The notes under the pieces are model-generated. The model had not been told where the DNA came from. It did no database searches and was given only the letters and a program-made list of their open reading frames with translations. This document shows, one piece after another, positions 24,953-33,514 of a stretch of 61,800 bases of DNA. A program made the position numbers and the translations under genes. Numbering within the stretch: the stretch's first letter is position 1; every line of letters starts with the position of its first letter. Source of the DNA: Arcobacter sp. (GTDB lineage Bacteria; Campylobacterota; Campylobacteria; Campylobacterales; Arcobacteraceae); NCBI GenBank assembly GCA_002869565.1, contig PKUJ01000021.1:1-61800 (forward strand), given 5' to 3'.

Positions 24953-25807
24953 TTACTTAATTTCAGAAAGAAGGGCTGGATTTACAACAAGATTTCTCAC
25001 TCCATGAGCATGATCTTCTTTAAATACATTTCCTTTACACCATTCTCCAACACTTGCAATATTAACTTTAGCTACCTTAGGATGAACACTCCAAGTAACT
25101 TGAAAAGGTGATCCTTTTTCATTATAACCAGGACCTGTAGTTGAACCTGTATATACAACAGGTTTTCCAGTATTCTTTGGAAGATTTAATGCTTGATGAA
25201 AATTGTTAACTATTCCATGTTTAGCTAAGTCTTTAAAATCAAGTGCATTTTTGTCATTAACTAAAACGAAAACTTCTGCTTCAACACGTAATTGAGGATT
25301 TTTAATTGAATCACTAAGACACGAACCTAAAGTCGGACCAGGGTTAATTTTTGCAGTTGAATAAACATAGTGAACTTCAATTGTATCACCAGAATTAAGA
25401 TGACTATGTTCATTAGGACACATCTCTTCTTTTACATGTCCAAGTTCAGATGCTAAAAGTTTACCAGAGTATTTATATCCACTTTGGTAACCGTGTCCAT
25501 TCCCATTACCTGCAAATTTAGTAAATTCTCCACCCTTATGTTCTGCATTTTTATGAAAATGAATATTACAAAGATTCATTTGTGTATATGCTGGTGCAGA
25601 ATTAAATTCTAGAATATTTGTACCCATTTTTGAATCAATATCACGAGGGGACTGAGGACCATACCCCTTATCTTTAGTATTTACAGAAAGTAAATGTCTC
25701 TGATGTTCAATCACCCTATCTTGAACTGTTAAATTTTCATGGTGAGAACTTGTACAACCAGCCAATAAAGCTATGGCAACAAAGGGAAGTATAGTTTTGA
25801 TTTTCAT
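24953..25807 (-). CDS. Delta-class carbonic anhydrase, lipoprotein
   Basis: 284 aa with a lipoprotein signal ending LLAGC. The mature protein contains GYGPQSPRDID, NLCNIHFHKNAEHKGGEF, GYKYSGKL, IEVHYVYSTA, GSCLSDS, LRVEAEVFVLVND, FQVTWSVHPKVAKVNI and a C-terminal EDHAHGVRNLVVNP. This is the pattern of delta-type carbonic anhydrases, first known from marine diatoms and also found in some bacteria; zinc is bound by two His and one Cys-type ligands or three His, which I assign loosely to HFH and the HY/H regions. It would hydrate CO2 in the periplasm or at the outer membrane. Transcribed alone. Confidence 0.8.
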   Translation of the reverse strand: MKIKTILPFVAIALLAGCTSSHHENLTVQDRVIEHQRHLLSVNTKDKGYGPQSPRDIDSKMGTNILEFNSAPAYTQMNLCNIHFHKNAEHKGGEFTKFAGNGNGHGYQSGYKYSGKLLASELGHVKEEMCPNEHSHLNSGDTIEVHYVYSTAKINPGPTLGSCLSDSIKNPQLRVEAEVFVLVNDKNALDFKDLAKHGIVNNFHQALNLPKNTGKPVVYTGSTTGPGYNEKGSPFQVTWSVHPKVAKVNIASVGEWCKGNVFKEDHAHGVRNLVVNPALLSEIK

Positions 25808-25911
25808 ATTAATCTCCTTTTAAAATTGATTAGAGAATATATAAACTTATATTAGCTTTTGATAATTATAATATTTTAATTTATTTTTTATAGATATACT
25901 TAAATAACATT

Positions 25912-26271
25912 TTATCTTCCTAATTTAATCTCTTCTTTTTCTCTTTTTGTTAGTTTACTAACAACTAACTCATAAGAATCGTTAATCATTTCAATTAATA
26001 TTTCATCTTCCATTGTTCCATCCAAAATAATAGTATTCCAATGTTTTTTATTCATATGATAACCAGGGGTTACACACTTATAAATATCTCTATAAGCAAT
26101 TGCATCATTTGGATTACACTTTAAATTCAAATGCAAAGGATTATCATTAATTTTATAAAGAGCAAACATTTTATTTTTTACTTTAAAAACTGTAACATCA
26201 TCACCAAAAGGAAACTCTTTTGTTGATGATGATTTTGAAAGGAGTATTTTTTCTAATGTTTTTAAATCCAT
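25912..26271 (-). CDS. MmcQ/YjbR-family protein
   Basis: 119 aa. The family pattern is clear: KEFPFGDDVTVFKVKNKMFALYKIND near the N-terminus, LNLKCNPNDAIAYRD, and HMNKKHWNTIILDG in the middle. The YjbR fold resembles a double-wing DNA-binding domain, but function is not established. It lies 18 bases after the stop of the following secreted protein's gene in the same leftward direction, so they may be co-transcribed. Confidence 0.8.
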   Translation of the reverse strand: MDLKTLEKILLSKSSSTKEFPFGDDVTVFKVKNKMFALYKINDNPLHLNLKCNPNDAIAYRDIYKCVTPGYHMNKKHWNTIILDGTMEDEILIEMINDSYELVVSKLTKREKEEIKLGR

Positions 26272-26289
26272 ACTTACACTTTTAAACTT

Positions 26290-26757
26290 TTAATTCATCT
26301 TTGCTAATTTAATCATTGTATTTAATGCAGCTTTCAAATTTTCTAATGCCTGACCTGAAGGAACAGCTTTTTTAGCACAATTATTTACGGCAACTGCATG
26401 ATCAATAAATAAGCGATTTTGAGGATAACGAGTTTTATAACCATTAACTAATGCCAACTTATAAATATCAACTTGTTTTTGCATTGCATTAGCTTTTGTT
26501 GTATCTCCTCCATTAAATTTTATTAATCCTGGAGTTACAATCTCTTTTTGAATATAATCATTATATTGCTTTAAACCATTACGAATAGTTTTCACATCAT
26601 TCGAAGAATATTTTGCTGGAGCAGAAGATAATTTTCCATCTATAAAATCTAACAATCCTTGACAACTTTGCATATCATTAATTGATGGTGTGGCTAACAG
26701 AGGTAAAGACAAGATGCAGAAAATAGATGAAAGAAGAGTAGCTTTTTTTAAATTCAT
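26290..26757 (-). CDS. Secreted protein of unknown function (155 aa)
   Basis: A signal peptide (KKATLLSSIFCILSLPLLA) is followed by a small helical, lysine-rich domain. There are two Cys in the mature protein (QSCQGL and NNCAKKA), which could form a disulfide in the periplasm. I do not recognise a family. An AGGAATA stretch precedes the ATG. It is upstream of the MmcQ-like gene with an 18-base gap. Confidence 0.6.
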   Translation of the reverse strand: MNLKKATLLSSIFCILSLPLLATPSINDMQSCQGLLDFIDGKLSSAPAKYSSNDVKTIRNGLKQYNDYIQKEIVTPGLIKFNGGDTTKANAMQKQVDIYKLALVNGYKTRYPQNRLFIDHAVAVNNCAKKAVPSGQALENLKAALNTMIKLAKMN

Positions 26758-26834
26758 TTGATATTCCTTTATTAAAGATTTAAGACAAGTTTATTTATAA
26801 AATAACAGTATACAAAAAGAACTTAAGTATTTTA

Positions 26835-27134
26835 TTAAGAACGTTCTTCACCACAATTCCAGCATACACTAAATTGTCCTTGATGAAGTTCATTACACTT
26901 CTTACATATCCAACTTCCAAGTTTTTCACTATTTTTTGTATTAATAATTTTTTTTGCTTTTTCTAAATCTTCTTTTTTCACAAGAATTTTTACACCTGTT
27001 GTTGCTTGTAAATGAGGATGCATTCCTCCTGCATCATCTTTGTCGATTATACAGTCGATATTTTCTTCATTTAAATGAGTCATTAATATTTGTGCTTCCA
27101 TTTCACTGTAGACTGTTTTAAGTTCACAAAACAT
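26835..27134 (-). CDS. DUF2007-domain protein with zinc ribbon
   Basis: 99 aa. The first 70 residues fit DUF2007 (FCELKTVYSEMEAQILMTHLNEENIDCII ... VKILVKKEDLEKAKKII), a small alpha/beta domain called a putative signal-transducing domain. The C-terminus is a zinc ribbon, WICKKCNELHQGQFSVCWNCGEE, with two CxxC pairs. A role in protein or nucleic-acid contact is possible. It is divergent from radA. Confidence 0.7.
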   Translation of the reverse strand: MFCELKTVYSEMEAQILMTHLNEENIDCIIDKDDAGGMHPHLQATTGVKILVKKEDLEKAKKIINTKNSEKLGSWICKKCNELHQGQFSVCWNCGEERS

Positions 27135-27247
27135 ATTTTAACTCCTTTATGTAAAATATAAATAATATATCTTTATTACTTATATTTACTTGATATAATT
27201 AAATATTGCAAAATGTCATATTTTCTATCTTATTACTTTTTTTTCAT

Positions 27248-27253
27248 TATAAT
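27248..27253 (+). promoter_or_regulatory. -10 box of radA
   Basis: TATAAT preceded by a long T-rich tract, 28 bases before the radA ATG. The spacing and T-tract fit a Campylobacterota sigma-70 promoter. Confidence 0.5.
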
Positions 27254-27281
27254 TCGTCCATAAATAAAACAGGATTAAAAA

Positions 27282-28631
27282 ATGGCAAAGAAAAAAACAT
27301 CACTATTTGAGTGTCAACATTGTGGAGAACAAGCTACAAAATGGCTAGGTAAATGTCCAAACTGTGGTTCTTGGGATTCTTTTATTGAACTTAATCAAGA
27401 TCAACAAGAGGTATTAAAACAGACTTCAAAAGTTATAAACAGTACTTCAAAAGCTACTCCCATCACACAAATTAAACAAGATGATGTTACAAGATTTTCT
27501 TCTTATAATGAAGAGTTTGATTTAGTTTTAGGTGGAGGTATTGTTCCTGGTAGTTTAACTTTGATAGGGGGAAGTCCAGGAGTTGGTAAATCAACTTTAC
27601 TTCTTAAAGTTGCAGGAAGTATTGCAAAATCTGGTAAAAAAGTTTTATATGTATCAGGTGAAGAGAGTGCTGGACAAATCAAACTAAGAGCCAATAGACT
27701 AGATGCAAACCATGATGAACTTTTTTTACTAAGTGAAATAAAACTTGAAGAGATACAAGATGAACTTTTAAGAGATAATTATGAGGTTGTAATTATTGAT
27801 TCTATTCAAACAATATACTCTTCAAATCTAACTTCAGCTCCAGGTTCAGTATCCCAAGTGCGTGAAATCACCTTTGAACTAATGAGGAAAGCAAAAGAGT
27901 CAGATATTGCTATGTTTATAATTGGGCATATCACAAAAGATGGAAGTATAGCAGGACCTAGAGTATTGGAACATATGGTTGATACTGTTTTATATTTTGA
28001 AGGAGAATCTTCTAAAGAATTACGAATGCTTAGAGGTTTTAAAAATAGATTTGGTTCCACCTCAGAAATAGGAATTTTTGAGATGACAGGGGAAGGACTA
28101 ATATCTGCAAAAGATATTGCTTCAAAGTTTTTTGATAAATCAAAAGCTCAAGCAGGTTCAGCTTTAACTGTGGTCATGGAAGGATCAAGGGCTCTTATCA
28201 TAGAAGTTCAAGCTTTAGTAACTGAATCTACTTATCCTAATCCAAAACGTAGTGCCACAGGATTTGATGCAAATAGATTAAATATGCTTTTAGCTTTGTT
28301 AGAGAAAAAAATTGATTTGCCATTAAACCATTATGATGTATTTATAAATATTTCTGGTGGAATTAAAATCAAAGAGAGTTCTGCTGATTTAGCCGTTGTT
28401 GCTGCTATTATCTCATCTTTTAGAGATAGGCCTATCTCTAAAGAATCAACTTTTATAGGTGAAGTTTCATTAACTGGTGAGATAAAAGATGTGTATTCTA
28501 TTGACATGAGATTAAAAGAAGCACAAGCCCAAGGAATCAAAAAAGCAGTTATTGCACAAAAAATAAATCTAAAACTTGATTTAAAAACTTTTGCTGTGGA
28601 TGAAGTTTCTAAAATGATAGAGCTATTTTAA
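27282..28631 (+). CDS. radA: DNA repair protein RadA
   Basis: 449 aa, full length. In order: the N-terminal C4 zinc finger CQHCGEQATKWLGKCPNCGSW, the RecA-like ATPase with Walker A GGSPGVGKST, Walker B VVIIDSIQT, the RadA-specific KNRFGST motif, and a Lon-protease-like C-terminal domain (GSALTVVMEGSRALIIEVQALV ... GGIKIKESSADLAVVAA). RadA drives branch migration of recombination intermediates. It is preceded by its own promoter and ends in a palindromic terminator whose loop holds its stop codon. Confidence 0.95.
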   Translation: MAKKKTSLFECQHCGEQATKWLGKCPNCGSWDSFIELNQDQQEVLKQTSKVINSTSKATPITQIKQDDVTRFSSYNEEFDLVLGGGIVPGSLTLIGGSPGVGKSTLLLKVAGSIAKSGKKVLYVSGEESAGQIKLRANRLDANHDELFLLSEIKLEEIQDELLRDNYEVVIIDSIQTIYSSNLTSAPGSVSQVREITFELMRKAKESDIAMFIIGHITKDGSIAGPRVLEHMVDTVLYFEGESSKELRMLRGFKNRFGSTSEIGIFEMTGEGLISAKDIASKFFDKSKAQAGSALTVVMEGSRALIIEVQALVTESTYPNPKRSATGFDANRLNMLLALLEKKIDLPLNHYDVFINISGGIKIKESSADLAVVAAIISSFRDRPISKESTFIGEVSLTGEIKDVYSIDMRLKEAQAQGIKKAVIAQKINLKLDLKTFAVDEVSKMIELF

Positions 28632-28644
28632 AAATAGCTCTATC
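28616..28644. terminator. Bidirectional terminator after radA
   Basis: GATAGAGCTATTTT (28616-28629) and its exact complement (28631-28644) share one central base. The radA TAA (28629-28631) is at the centre of the palindrome. The convergent thioesterase gene ends at 28658. Confidence 0.8.
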
Positions 28645-28657
28645 TTTAGAAATATTT

Positions 28658-29062
28658 TTATTTCCCAACTCTTTTATTCGCACCAGACATAAGTCTGTCT
28701 TTTGAAACTATAGCTCTAGTATGTATTCCTGTTCCTATTAATCCAGCAGAATCTACAACTTCAATATTAAATTTATATAATTTTCCTTCCATCCCGTCAA
28801 AAGTTGCAGTTGATACTGCTGTATCTCCACTCAAAGTTGGTGCTAAATGTTTTACATTTACTTCAACTCCAACTGAAAGTTGTCCCTCTTCCAAATAAGG
28901 TATCAGTACTTTCGCAGCAGAACATTCCATTAAAGCCACTAATCTAGCCGTTGCAAATACTTCTGGAAAATTATCATCAGCTGAAATTTCTAAATTCTTT
29001 GCTAAATCTTTATCTTCTACTTTAAATTCAATACTATCTTTATTTCCAATTTCCAATGCCAT
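28658..29062 (-). CDS. FlK-like hot-dog thioesterase
   Basis: 134 aa, single hot-dog domain. The helix FPEVFATARLVALMECSAAKVL carries a Thr/Glu pair in the positions used by fluoroacetyl-CoA thioesterase FlK (residues about 38 and 46), and GTGIHTRAIV carries the likely catalytic His. GVEVNVKHLAPTLSGD fits the second strand region. It should hydrolyse a small acyl-CoA; the real substrate is unknown and fluoroacetate is not implied. It is divergent from ybeY. Confidence 0.75.
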   Translation of the reverse strand: MALEIGNKDSIEFKVEDKDLAKNLEISADDNFPEVFATARLVALMECSAAKVLIPYLEEGQLSVGVEVNVKHLAPTLSGDTAVSTATFDGMEGKLYKFNIEVVDSAGLIGTGIHTRAIVSKDRLMSGANKRVGK

Positions 29063-29148
29063 ATATACTCCTATATTTTTTATATATTTTATATTAATTA
29101 ACTTAAAATAAATAAAAATCTTTCATTTACTTATTTGTAAAATTTAGA

Positions 29149-29154
29149 TATAAT
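29149..29154 (+). promoter_or_regulatory. -10 box of ybeY
   Basis: TATAAT in TTTAGATATAATCC, 25 bases before the ybeY ATG and behind a T-rich region; this extended form is common in this group. Confidence 0.5.
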
Positions 29155-29178
29155 CCGCCCAAAACAAATGGATTAATA

Positions 29179-29598
29179 ATGATTGATTTAGAAAATCAGA
29201 CAGACTTAGAGATAGATATTTCTTTTTTAGAAATAATTACAAATGATTTAACTTCAAAAGATATTGAACTAATTTTGACTAATAATTCTCAGATTCAAGA
29301 ATTAAATAAAGAACATAGAAATATTGACAAGGCTACGGATGTTCTTAGCTTTCCTTTAGAATTCGATATTCCAAATATGCCTTTAGGATCAATTGTAATA
29401 TCTCTTGATTTAATTGAAGAGAAAGCAAAAGAGTACAATCATAGTTTTAATGATGAATTAAAACTTCTTTTTATTCACGGACTTTTACATCTTCTTGGCT
29501 TTGACCATGAAGTTGATGATGGTGAACATAGAAAAAAAGAAGAAGAGTTAATTGAAAAATACAATTTACCAAAAAGTTTAATCGTGAGGAATTCTTAA
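29179..29598 (+). CDS. ybeY: Endoribonuclease YbeY
   Basis: 139 aa. The zinc-binding signature HGLLHLLGFDHE, with three His, is near the C-terminus, and NKEHRNIDKATDVLSFP is the conserved Arg-containing segment. YbeY acts in 16S rRNA 3'-end maturation and ribosome quality control. It is followed after three bases by the Ca/Na antiporter gene, so they are likely one transcript. Confidence 0.9.
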   Translation: MIDLENQTDLEIDISFLEIITNDLTSKDIELILTNNSQIQELNKEHRNIDKATDVLSFPLEFDIPNMPLGSIVISLDLIEEKAKEYNHSFNDELKLLFIHGLLHLLGFDHEVDDGEHRKKEEELIEKYNLPKSLIVRNS

Positions 29599-29601
29599 AA
29601 T

Positions 29602-30519
29602 ATGGATATATTAATATTTATTGTATCAATGGGGGCACTAATTTATGGTGCTGATTTTATAATTGAACAGAGTGAAAAAATTGCTCTACATTACAAAATA
29701 TCTCCATTTGTAATTGGAGCAACATTAGTTGCACTAGGAACCTCTTTACCTGAAATGGCAGTATCAATGTCAGCATCAATAAAAGGAAGTGGAGATATAG
29801 CAGTTGCAAATGTAATTGGAAGTACAATATTTAATATTGCTTTAGTTTTAGGCTCAGTATTTATTGTTTCTAAAAAAATAAAACCAGATAGAGATCTTTT
29901 TGCAAAAGATTCTGCATGGGCTCTTTTTCCAATTTTAGTATTTATTTTAATGGGAATTGATGGAAAACTAAATGCACTCGATGGAATATTATTTCTAATT
30001 CTAATGGGTGCCTATTTAACTTTCCTAATAGGTTCAAACCAAGTTGAAGAGATAGATGAAGATTTAGCAAAAGAAAAATTTGCTTGGGGTAAAAGCTCAA
30101 TAATGCTCTTAATTGGTTTTGTACTAACTATTGCTGGGGCAGATTTTGCAATTGATAGTGCAAGTAATATTGCTCGTGAATTTGGAGTAAGTGAATGGAT
30201 GATTGGTCTTTTTCTTGTAGCTTTTGGAACATCATTACCAGAACTTACAATCTCAATTAAAGCAGCCTTAAATAACAATGCTGATTTAGCTATTGGTAAT
30301 ATTATTGGTTCTAATGTTGCAAACTTTACTATGGTATTAGGGTTAAGCTCTATTGTAAATACTTTAAATGTAGATTTATCAGCAAACTTCTTTGATATAT
30401 CAGCAGCATTTATATTGTCATTGATGTTAGTATTTATTACAGCTAATAAACTTTATAATAAAAGTGCTGGTATTGTATTAATGGTAGTTTTAGGATTAGT
30501 AATTCAAAATAGCTTATAA
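29602..30519 (+). CDS. Calcium/sodium antiporter, YrbG type
   Basis: 305 aa with ten predicted membrane segments in two inverted halves. Each half has an alpha-repeat: VIGATLVALGTSLPEMAVS ... NVIGSTIFNIALVLG in the first and MIGLFLVAFGTSLPELTIS ... NIIGSNVANFTMVLG in the second, with the ion-binding Glu in each. It exchanges sodium and calcium across the inner membrane. It is downstream of ybeY and ends at a perfect palindromic terminator that includes its stop. Confidence 0.9.
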   Translation: MDILIFIVSMGALIYGADFIIEQSEKIALHYKISPFVIGATLVALGTSLPEMAVSMSASIKGSGDIAVANVIGSTIFNIALVLGSVFIVSKKIKPDRDLFAKDSAWALFPILVFILMGIDGKLNALDGILFLILMGAYLTFLIGSNQVEEIDEDLAKEKFAWGKSSIMLLIGFVLTIAGADFAIDSASNIAREFGVSEWMIGLFLVAFGTSLPELTISIKAALNNNADLAIGNIIGSNVANFTMVLGLSSIVNTLNVDLSANFFDISAAFILSLMLVFITANKLYNKSAGIVLMVVLGLVIQNSL

Positions 30520-30528
30520 GCTATTTTG
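30505..30528. terminator. Perfect 24-bp palindrome as bidirectional terminator
   Basis: The sequence is fully self-complementary (12 + 12), reading CAAAATAGCTTA then its complement. It covers the end of the antiporter gene including its TAA (30517-30519), and it ends three bases before the stop of the convergent Fur-family gene. Confidence 0.75.
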
Positions 30529-30530
30529 AA

Positions 30531-30941
30531 CTATTTTTGACAGTGAGAACAAACTCCTGAAAATACAACATCTGTATTCTCAACTTTAAAATTTGATTGT
30601 GAAGATAAGGCTGCTTCTAAAACTGAAGTATCAAGAACGACATCTTCAATTCCTCCACACAAAGAACAAACTAAATGAGAGTGATTTTCTTTTATTAACT
30701 CATAAACTGATTTAGCCTCTGGTATTTTTACTTCATTTAAAAAAATTTTTTCTACCATTGCATTTACATTTTTATAAATTGTTGCCAAAGAAATAGATGG
30801 AAATTTTTTTAATAAATTTTTATAAAGATCATCAACATTCATATGTCCATTCTTATATAACTCTTCAACTATAGCTACCCTTTGAGGAGTAACTTTCAAA
30901 TTATACTCTTTTAATAATATTGAACTATCAAGCATATTCAT
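30531..30941 (-). CDS. Fur-family regulator, PerR-like
   Basis: 136 aa. Winged-helix part: YNLKVTPQRVAIVEELYKNGHMNVDDLYKNLLKKFPSISLATIYKNVNAMVE. The metal-sensing part has ENHSHLVCSLCGGIEDV and a final CSHCQK, giving two CxxC pairs for structural zinc. It is divergent from a peroxide-reducing desulforubrerythrin, so PerR is a better guess than iron-sensing Fur; in Campylobacter both Fur and PerR act on the homologous gene. Two similar palindromic sites in the intergenic region may be its targets. Confidence 0.7.
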   Translation of the reverse strand: MNMLDSSILLKEYNLKVTPQRVAIVEELYKNGHMNVDDLYKNLLKKFPSISLATIYKNVNAMVEKIFLNEVKIPEAKSVYELIKENHSHLVCSLCGGIEDVVLDTSVLEAALSSQSNFKVENTDVVFSGVCSHCQK

Positions 30942-31062
30942 ATAATATCCCTTTCCTGCATAAAATAATACTAAAAAAATTCTTATTTTTAGTAATGCAG
31001 ATTATTTTATACTGTAATCATATATTAAAAATCATAATTTCTATTTATTAATTAAACTTAGT

Positions 31063-31126
31063 AAAGGAAAATAATTTTCCTTTAAGTTTTATTTTATTAT
31101 AATTTCTCAATGGAAAAAAATTATCC
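31063..31126. promoter_or_regulatory. Two candidate Fur/PerR operators
   Basis: GGAAAATAATTTTCC (31066-31080) lies inside a 21-base perfect dyad at 31063-31083, and GGAAAAAAATTATCC (31112-31126) matches it at 13 of 15 positions, 46 bases further on. Both are between the Fur-family gene and the desulforubrerythrin gene, the second being about 45 bases before the latter's -10 box (31170-31175, TATAAT). Confidence 0.5.
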
Positions 31127-31169
31127 TTTAATATTTTTTACTATATTTGTTTTAAAAGTATTATTGGAT

Positions 31170-31175
31170 TATAAT
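31170..31175 (+). promoter_or_regulatory. -10 box of desulforubrerythrin gene
   Basis: TATAAT in TTGGATTATAATTA, 24 bases before the AAGGAG-preceded ATG. Confidence 0.5.
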
Positions 31176-31198
31176 TAAAAATTCAAAAGGAGAAAATA

Positions 31199-31852
31199 AT
31201 GAAACAATATCAATCATATAAGTGCAACGAGTGTGGAAACGTTGTAGAAGTACAAAATGTGGGAGGAGGAGAACTTCACTGCTGTGGCGAAAAAATGGAA
31301 ATGATTACTGAAAATTTGACGGCTGTAAATTTAATGAAAGCATTTGCTGGTGAGTCAATGGCTAGAAATAAATATGAATATTTTGCTAAAATTGCTCAAA
31401 AGGAAGGTTATAGAGATATTGCAGCACACTTCCAAAGAGCAGCTGACAATGAAAAAATGCATGCCAAATTAGAGTTAAAAGCTTATAATGAAATGCTTAC
31501 TGGAAAAGAGTTTGGAGACACAGTAGAAAATCTTCAATATGCAATAGATGGTGAATCATATGAAAACACTACGATGTATCCTGATTTCTCAGAAATAGCA
31601 AAAGAAGAAGGGCATAATCAAATCTCTAAAATGTTACATTTAATTGGAAAAATTGAAATTGAACATGAAAATATGTATAGAGAACTTAAAAGAAGACTTG
31701 AAGCTGGTGAAGAACATTTAAGTGATAATGATGAAGAAGAGTGGATATGTGAAGTTTGTGGACATGTACATAGAGGTAAAAAACCACCAAAAGTTTGTCC
31801 AGTATGTAAGCATCCTCAAGAGTATCAATCAAGACTAAATAGTAAAAAATAA
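31199..31852 (+). CDS. Desulforubrerythrin
   Basis: 217 aa with three iron sites in order. An N-terminal desulforedoxin-like domain has CNEC (residues 9-12) and a CC pair (28-29). The four-helix rubrerythrin domain (about 40-165) carries the di-iron Glu/His ligands (AFAGESMARNKYEYF, AADNEKMHAKLEL, DGESYENTTMYPDFSEIAKEEGH, IGKIEIEHENMY). The C-terminal rubredoxin has CEVCGHVH and CPVCKHPQEY. This is the layout of C. jejuni desulforubrerythrin (Cj0012c), which reduces hydrogen peroxide. Its divergent Fur-family neighbour fits peroxide control. Confidence 0.9.
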   Translation: MKQYQSYKCNECGNVVEVQNVGGGELHCCGEKMEMITENLTAVNLMKAFAGESMARNKYEYFAKIAQKEGYRDIAAHFQRAADNEKMHAKLELKAYNEMLTGKEFGDTVENLQYAIDGESYENTTMYPDFSEIAKEEGHNQISKMLHLIGKIEIEHENMYRELKRRLEAGEEHLSDNDEEEWICEVCGHVHRGKKPPKVCPVCKHPQEYQSRLNSKK

Positions 31853-31857
31853 CATCA

Positions 31858-31887
31858 AAATTAGAGTAGATTTTTCTACTCTAATTT
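31858..31887 (+). terminator. Terminator after desulforubrerythrin
   Basis: AAATTAGAGTAGA (31858-31870) and its exact complement (31875-31887) flank a TTTT loop, six bases after the stop codon. Confidence 0.85.
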
Positions 31888-31960
31888 CGTTTTATCCTAT
31901 AAATACAATATCTTTGATAAAATACCAAATTATTTTTAATTAATATTCAACGGAGATATT

Positions 31961-33514
31961 TTGATCAAACTATTACTCTTAGTTATCTTATCCTTTTCAC
32001 TTTATGCAAAAACATTTACTGTGGCTTCATATAATGTAGAAAATCTTTTTGATTTGGTAAAAGATAGAAGCGATTATCAAGAGTACCAACCAAATACAAA
32101 AGCAAAATGGAATCAAAAAAATTTTAATATAAAAGTTAATAATGTCTTAAAAGTTATAAAAGACATTGATAGTGATATTATTGCACTTCAAGAAATTGAA
32201 AATAGACAAATGATGCAAGTGCTCTTAAAAAGACTTCCCCAATATAAATATAGCTCTTTTACAAAATACAGAAACTCAAGTGTTGGAGTTGGGTTTTTGA
32301 GTAAAATAAAAATCATCTCTAACAGTGATATTGATGTTAGATTTACAAATAAACTTTTTAGACCAATATTAGAAACAACCTTTGAATTTGATAATATTGA
32401 ATTTAAAATATTTAACAGCCATTGGCCTTCAAAGCGTGCAGCAGAAAGTTATAGAGTAAAATTTGCTAAAAAACTATATGATAGATTGAAAGAATTACCT
32501 CGGGATTATGATTATATTTTATTAGGTGATTTTAACTCAAACTATGATGAATTTAAAACTATCTATAAAAATAAAAAATTAAATAATACCCAAGGAATAA
32601 CTGGAATTAACCAAGTTTTAAATACAACTATTGATAAAAGATTTGTAACTTATGATGACATTTTAAAAAGAGGGAAAAATGTAAACTACAATTTATGGTT
32701 AGATTTAGCTTATGATGAAAGATTTTCAAATAAATATAGAGGAAGAAACAATACTCCCGATAATATAATAATCTCTCCTGCTCTTTTTGACAATAAAAAA
32801 CTAACATATATCACAAAAAGTTTCAGAGTTTTTAAACCAAACTACCTATATAAAAATAAAAAGATTATTAGATGGAGAATGAATAATAGAGTTCATCAAG
32901 GCTCGGGTTTTTCTGATCATTTACCAATAATTGCTAAGTTTTCTACAAATAAAACAAAAAAGAATCCACTAAAGAAAATAGAAAAAAAGCACCTTAATAA
33001 AATTTCACAACTTTATAGTAAAACAAAACTTATTGATAATGTACTATTAAAAGATGTCGTAGTTATTTATAAACATGGAAGAAATGCAATCATAAAACAA
33101 AAAAATGATAGAGCAATTTATTTGTATAATAATGCAGAACAATTAAAAGAAGGCTTTTCCTATGATTTATCAATTTCTCAAATCAAAGATTATAATGGCT
33201 TGAAAGAAATAGAAGATTATAAAATAAAAAATCATAATGGCAAAATAAAAAACTATAAAAACCTTTATTTAGATGCTAGATATATTGATATATTTGATAC
33301 AAAATATCAAAATGAGATTGTTAAAAATATAAAAGGAACTTTCAAAAAAGGAAAACTATATATTGGTAATACAAAAATAAAACTATTTGCAAAAAATAAA
33401 AAAGATTTACCAAAAGAAAATAGTACAATTAAAATAAAAAGAGCACATATAACTTATTATAGAGATAATGTGCAAATAATGATACATGATAAAAGTGAGA
33501 TAGATGTTAATTAA
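31961..33514 (+). CDS. Secreted endonuclease/exonuclease/phosphatase-family protein
   Basis: 517 aa from TTG with GGAGA upstream. Signal peptide: KLLLLVILSFSLYA. The EEP fold (about residues 18-330) shows TVASYNVENLFD, IIALQEIENRQ, KIFNSHWPSKRAAESYRVKFA, ILLGDFNSNYDE and SGFSDHLPIIAKF, with the metal-binding Asn/Glu/Asp and the catalytic His. The last 180 residues form a Lys/Asn-rich OB-like or beta-rich region. It could be a secreted nuclease or phosphodiesterase acting in the periplasm or outside. It overlaps murJ by 11 bases. Confidence 0.75.
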   Translation: MIKLLLLVILSFSLYAKTFTVASYNVENLFDLVKDRSDYQEYQPNTKAKWNQKNFNIKVNNVLKVIKDIDSDIIALQEIENRQMMQVLLKRLPQYKYSSFTKYRNSSVGVGFLSKIKIISNSDIDVRFTNKLFRPILETTFEFDNIEFKIFNSHWPSKRAAESYRVKFAKKLYDRLKELPRDYDYILLGDFNSNYDEFKTIYKNKKLNNTQGITGINQVLNTTIDKRFVTYDDILKRGKNVNYNLWLDLAYDERFSNKYRGRNNTPDNIIISPALFDNKKLTYITKSFRVFKPNYLYKNKKIIRWRMNNRVHQGSGFSDHLPIIAKFSTNKTKKNPLKKIEKKHLNKISQLYSKTKLIDNVLLKDVVVIYKHGRNAIIKQKNDRAIYLYNNAEQLKEGFSYDLSISQIKDYNGLKEIEDYKIKNHNGKIKNYKNLYLDARYIDIFDTKYQNEIVKNIKGTFKKGKLYIGNTKIKLFAKNKKDLPKENSTIKIKRAHITYYRDNVQIMIHDKSEIDVN

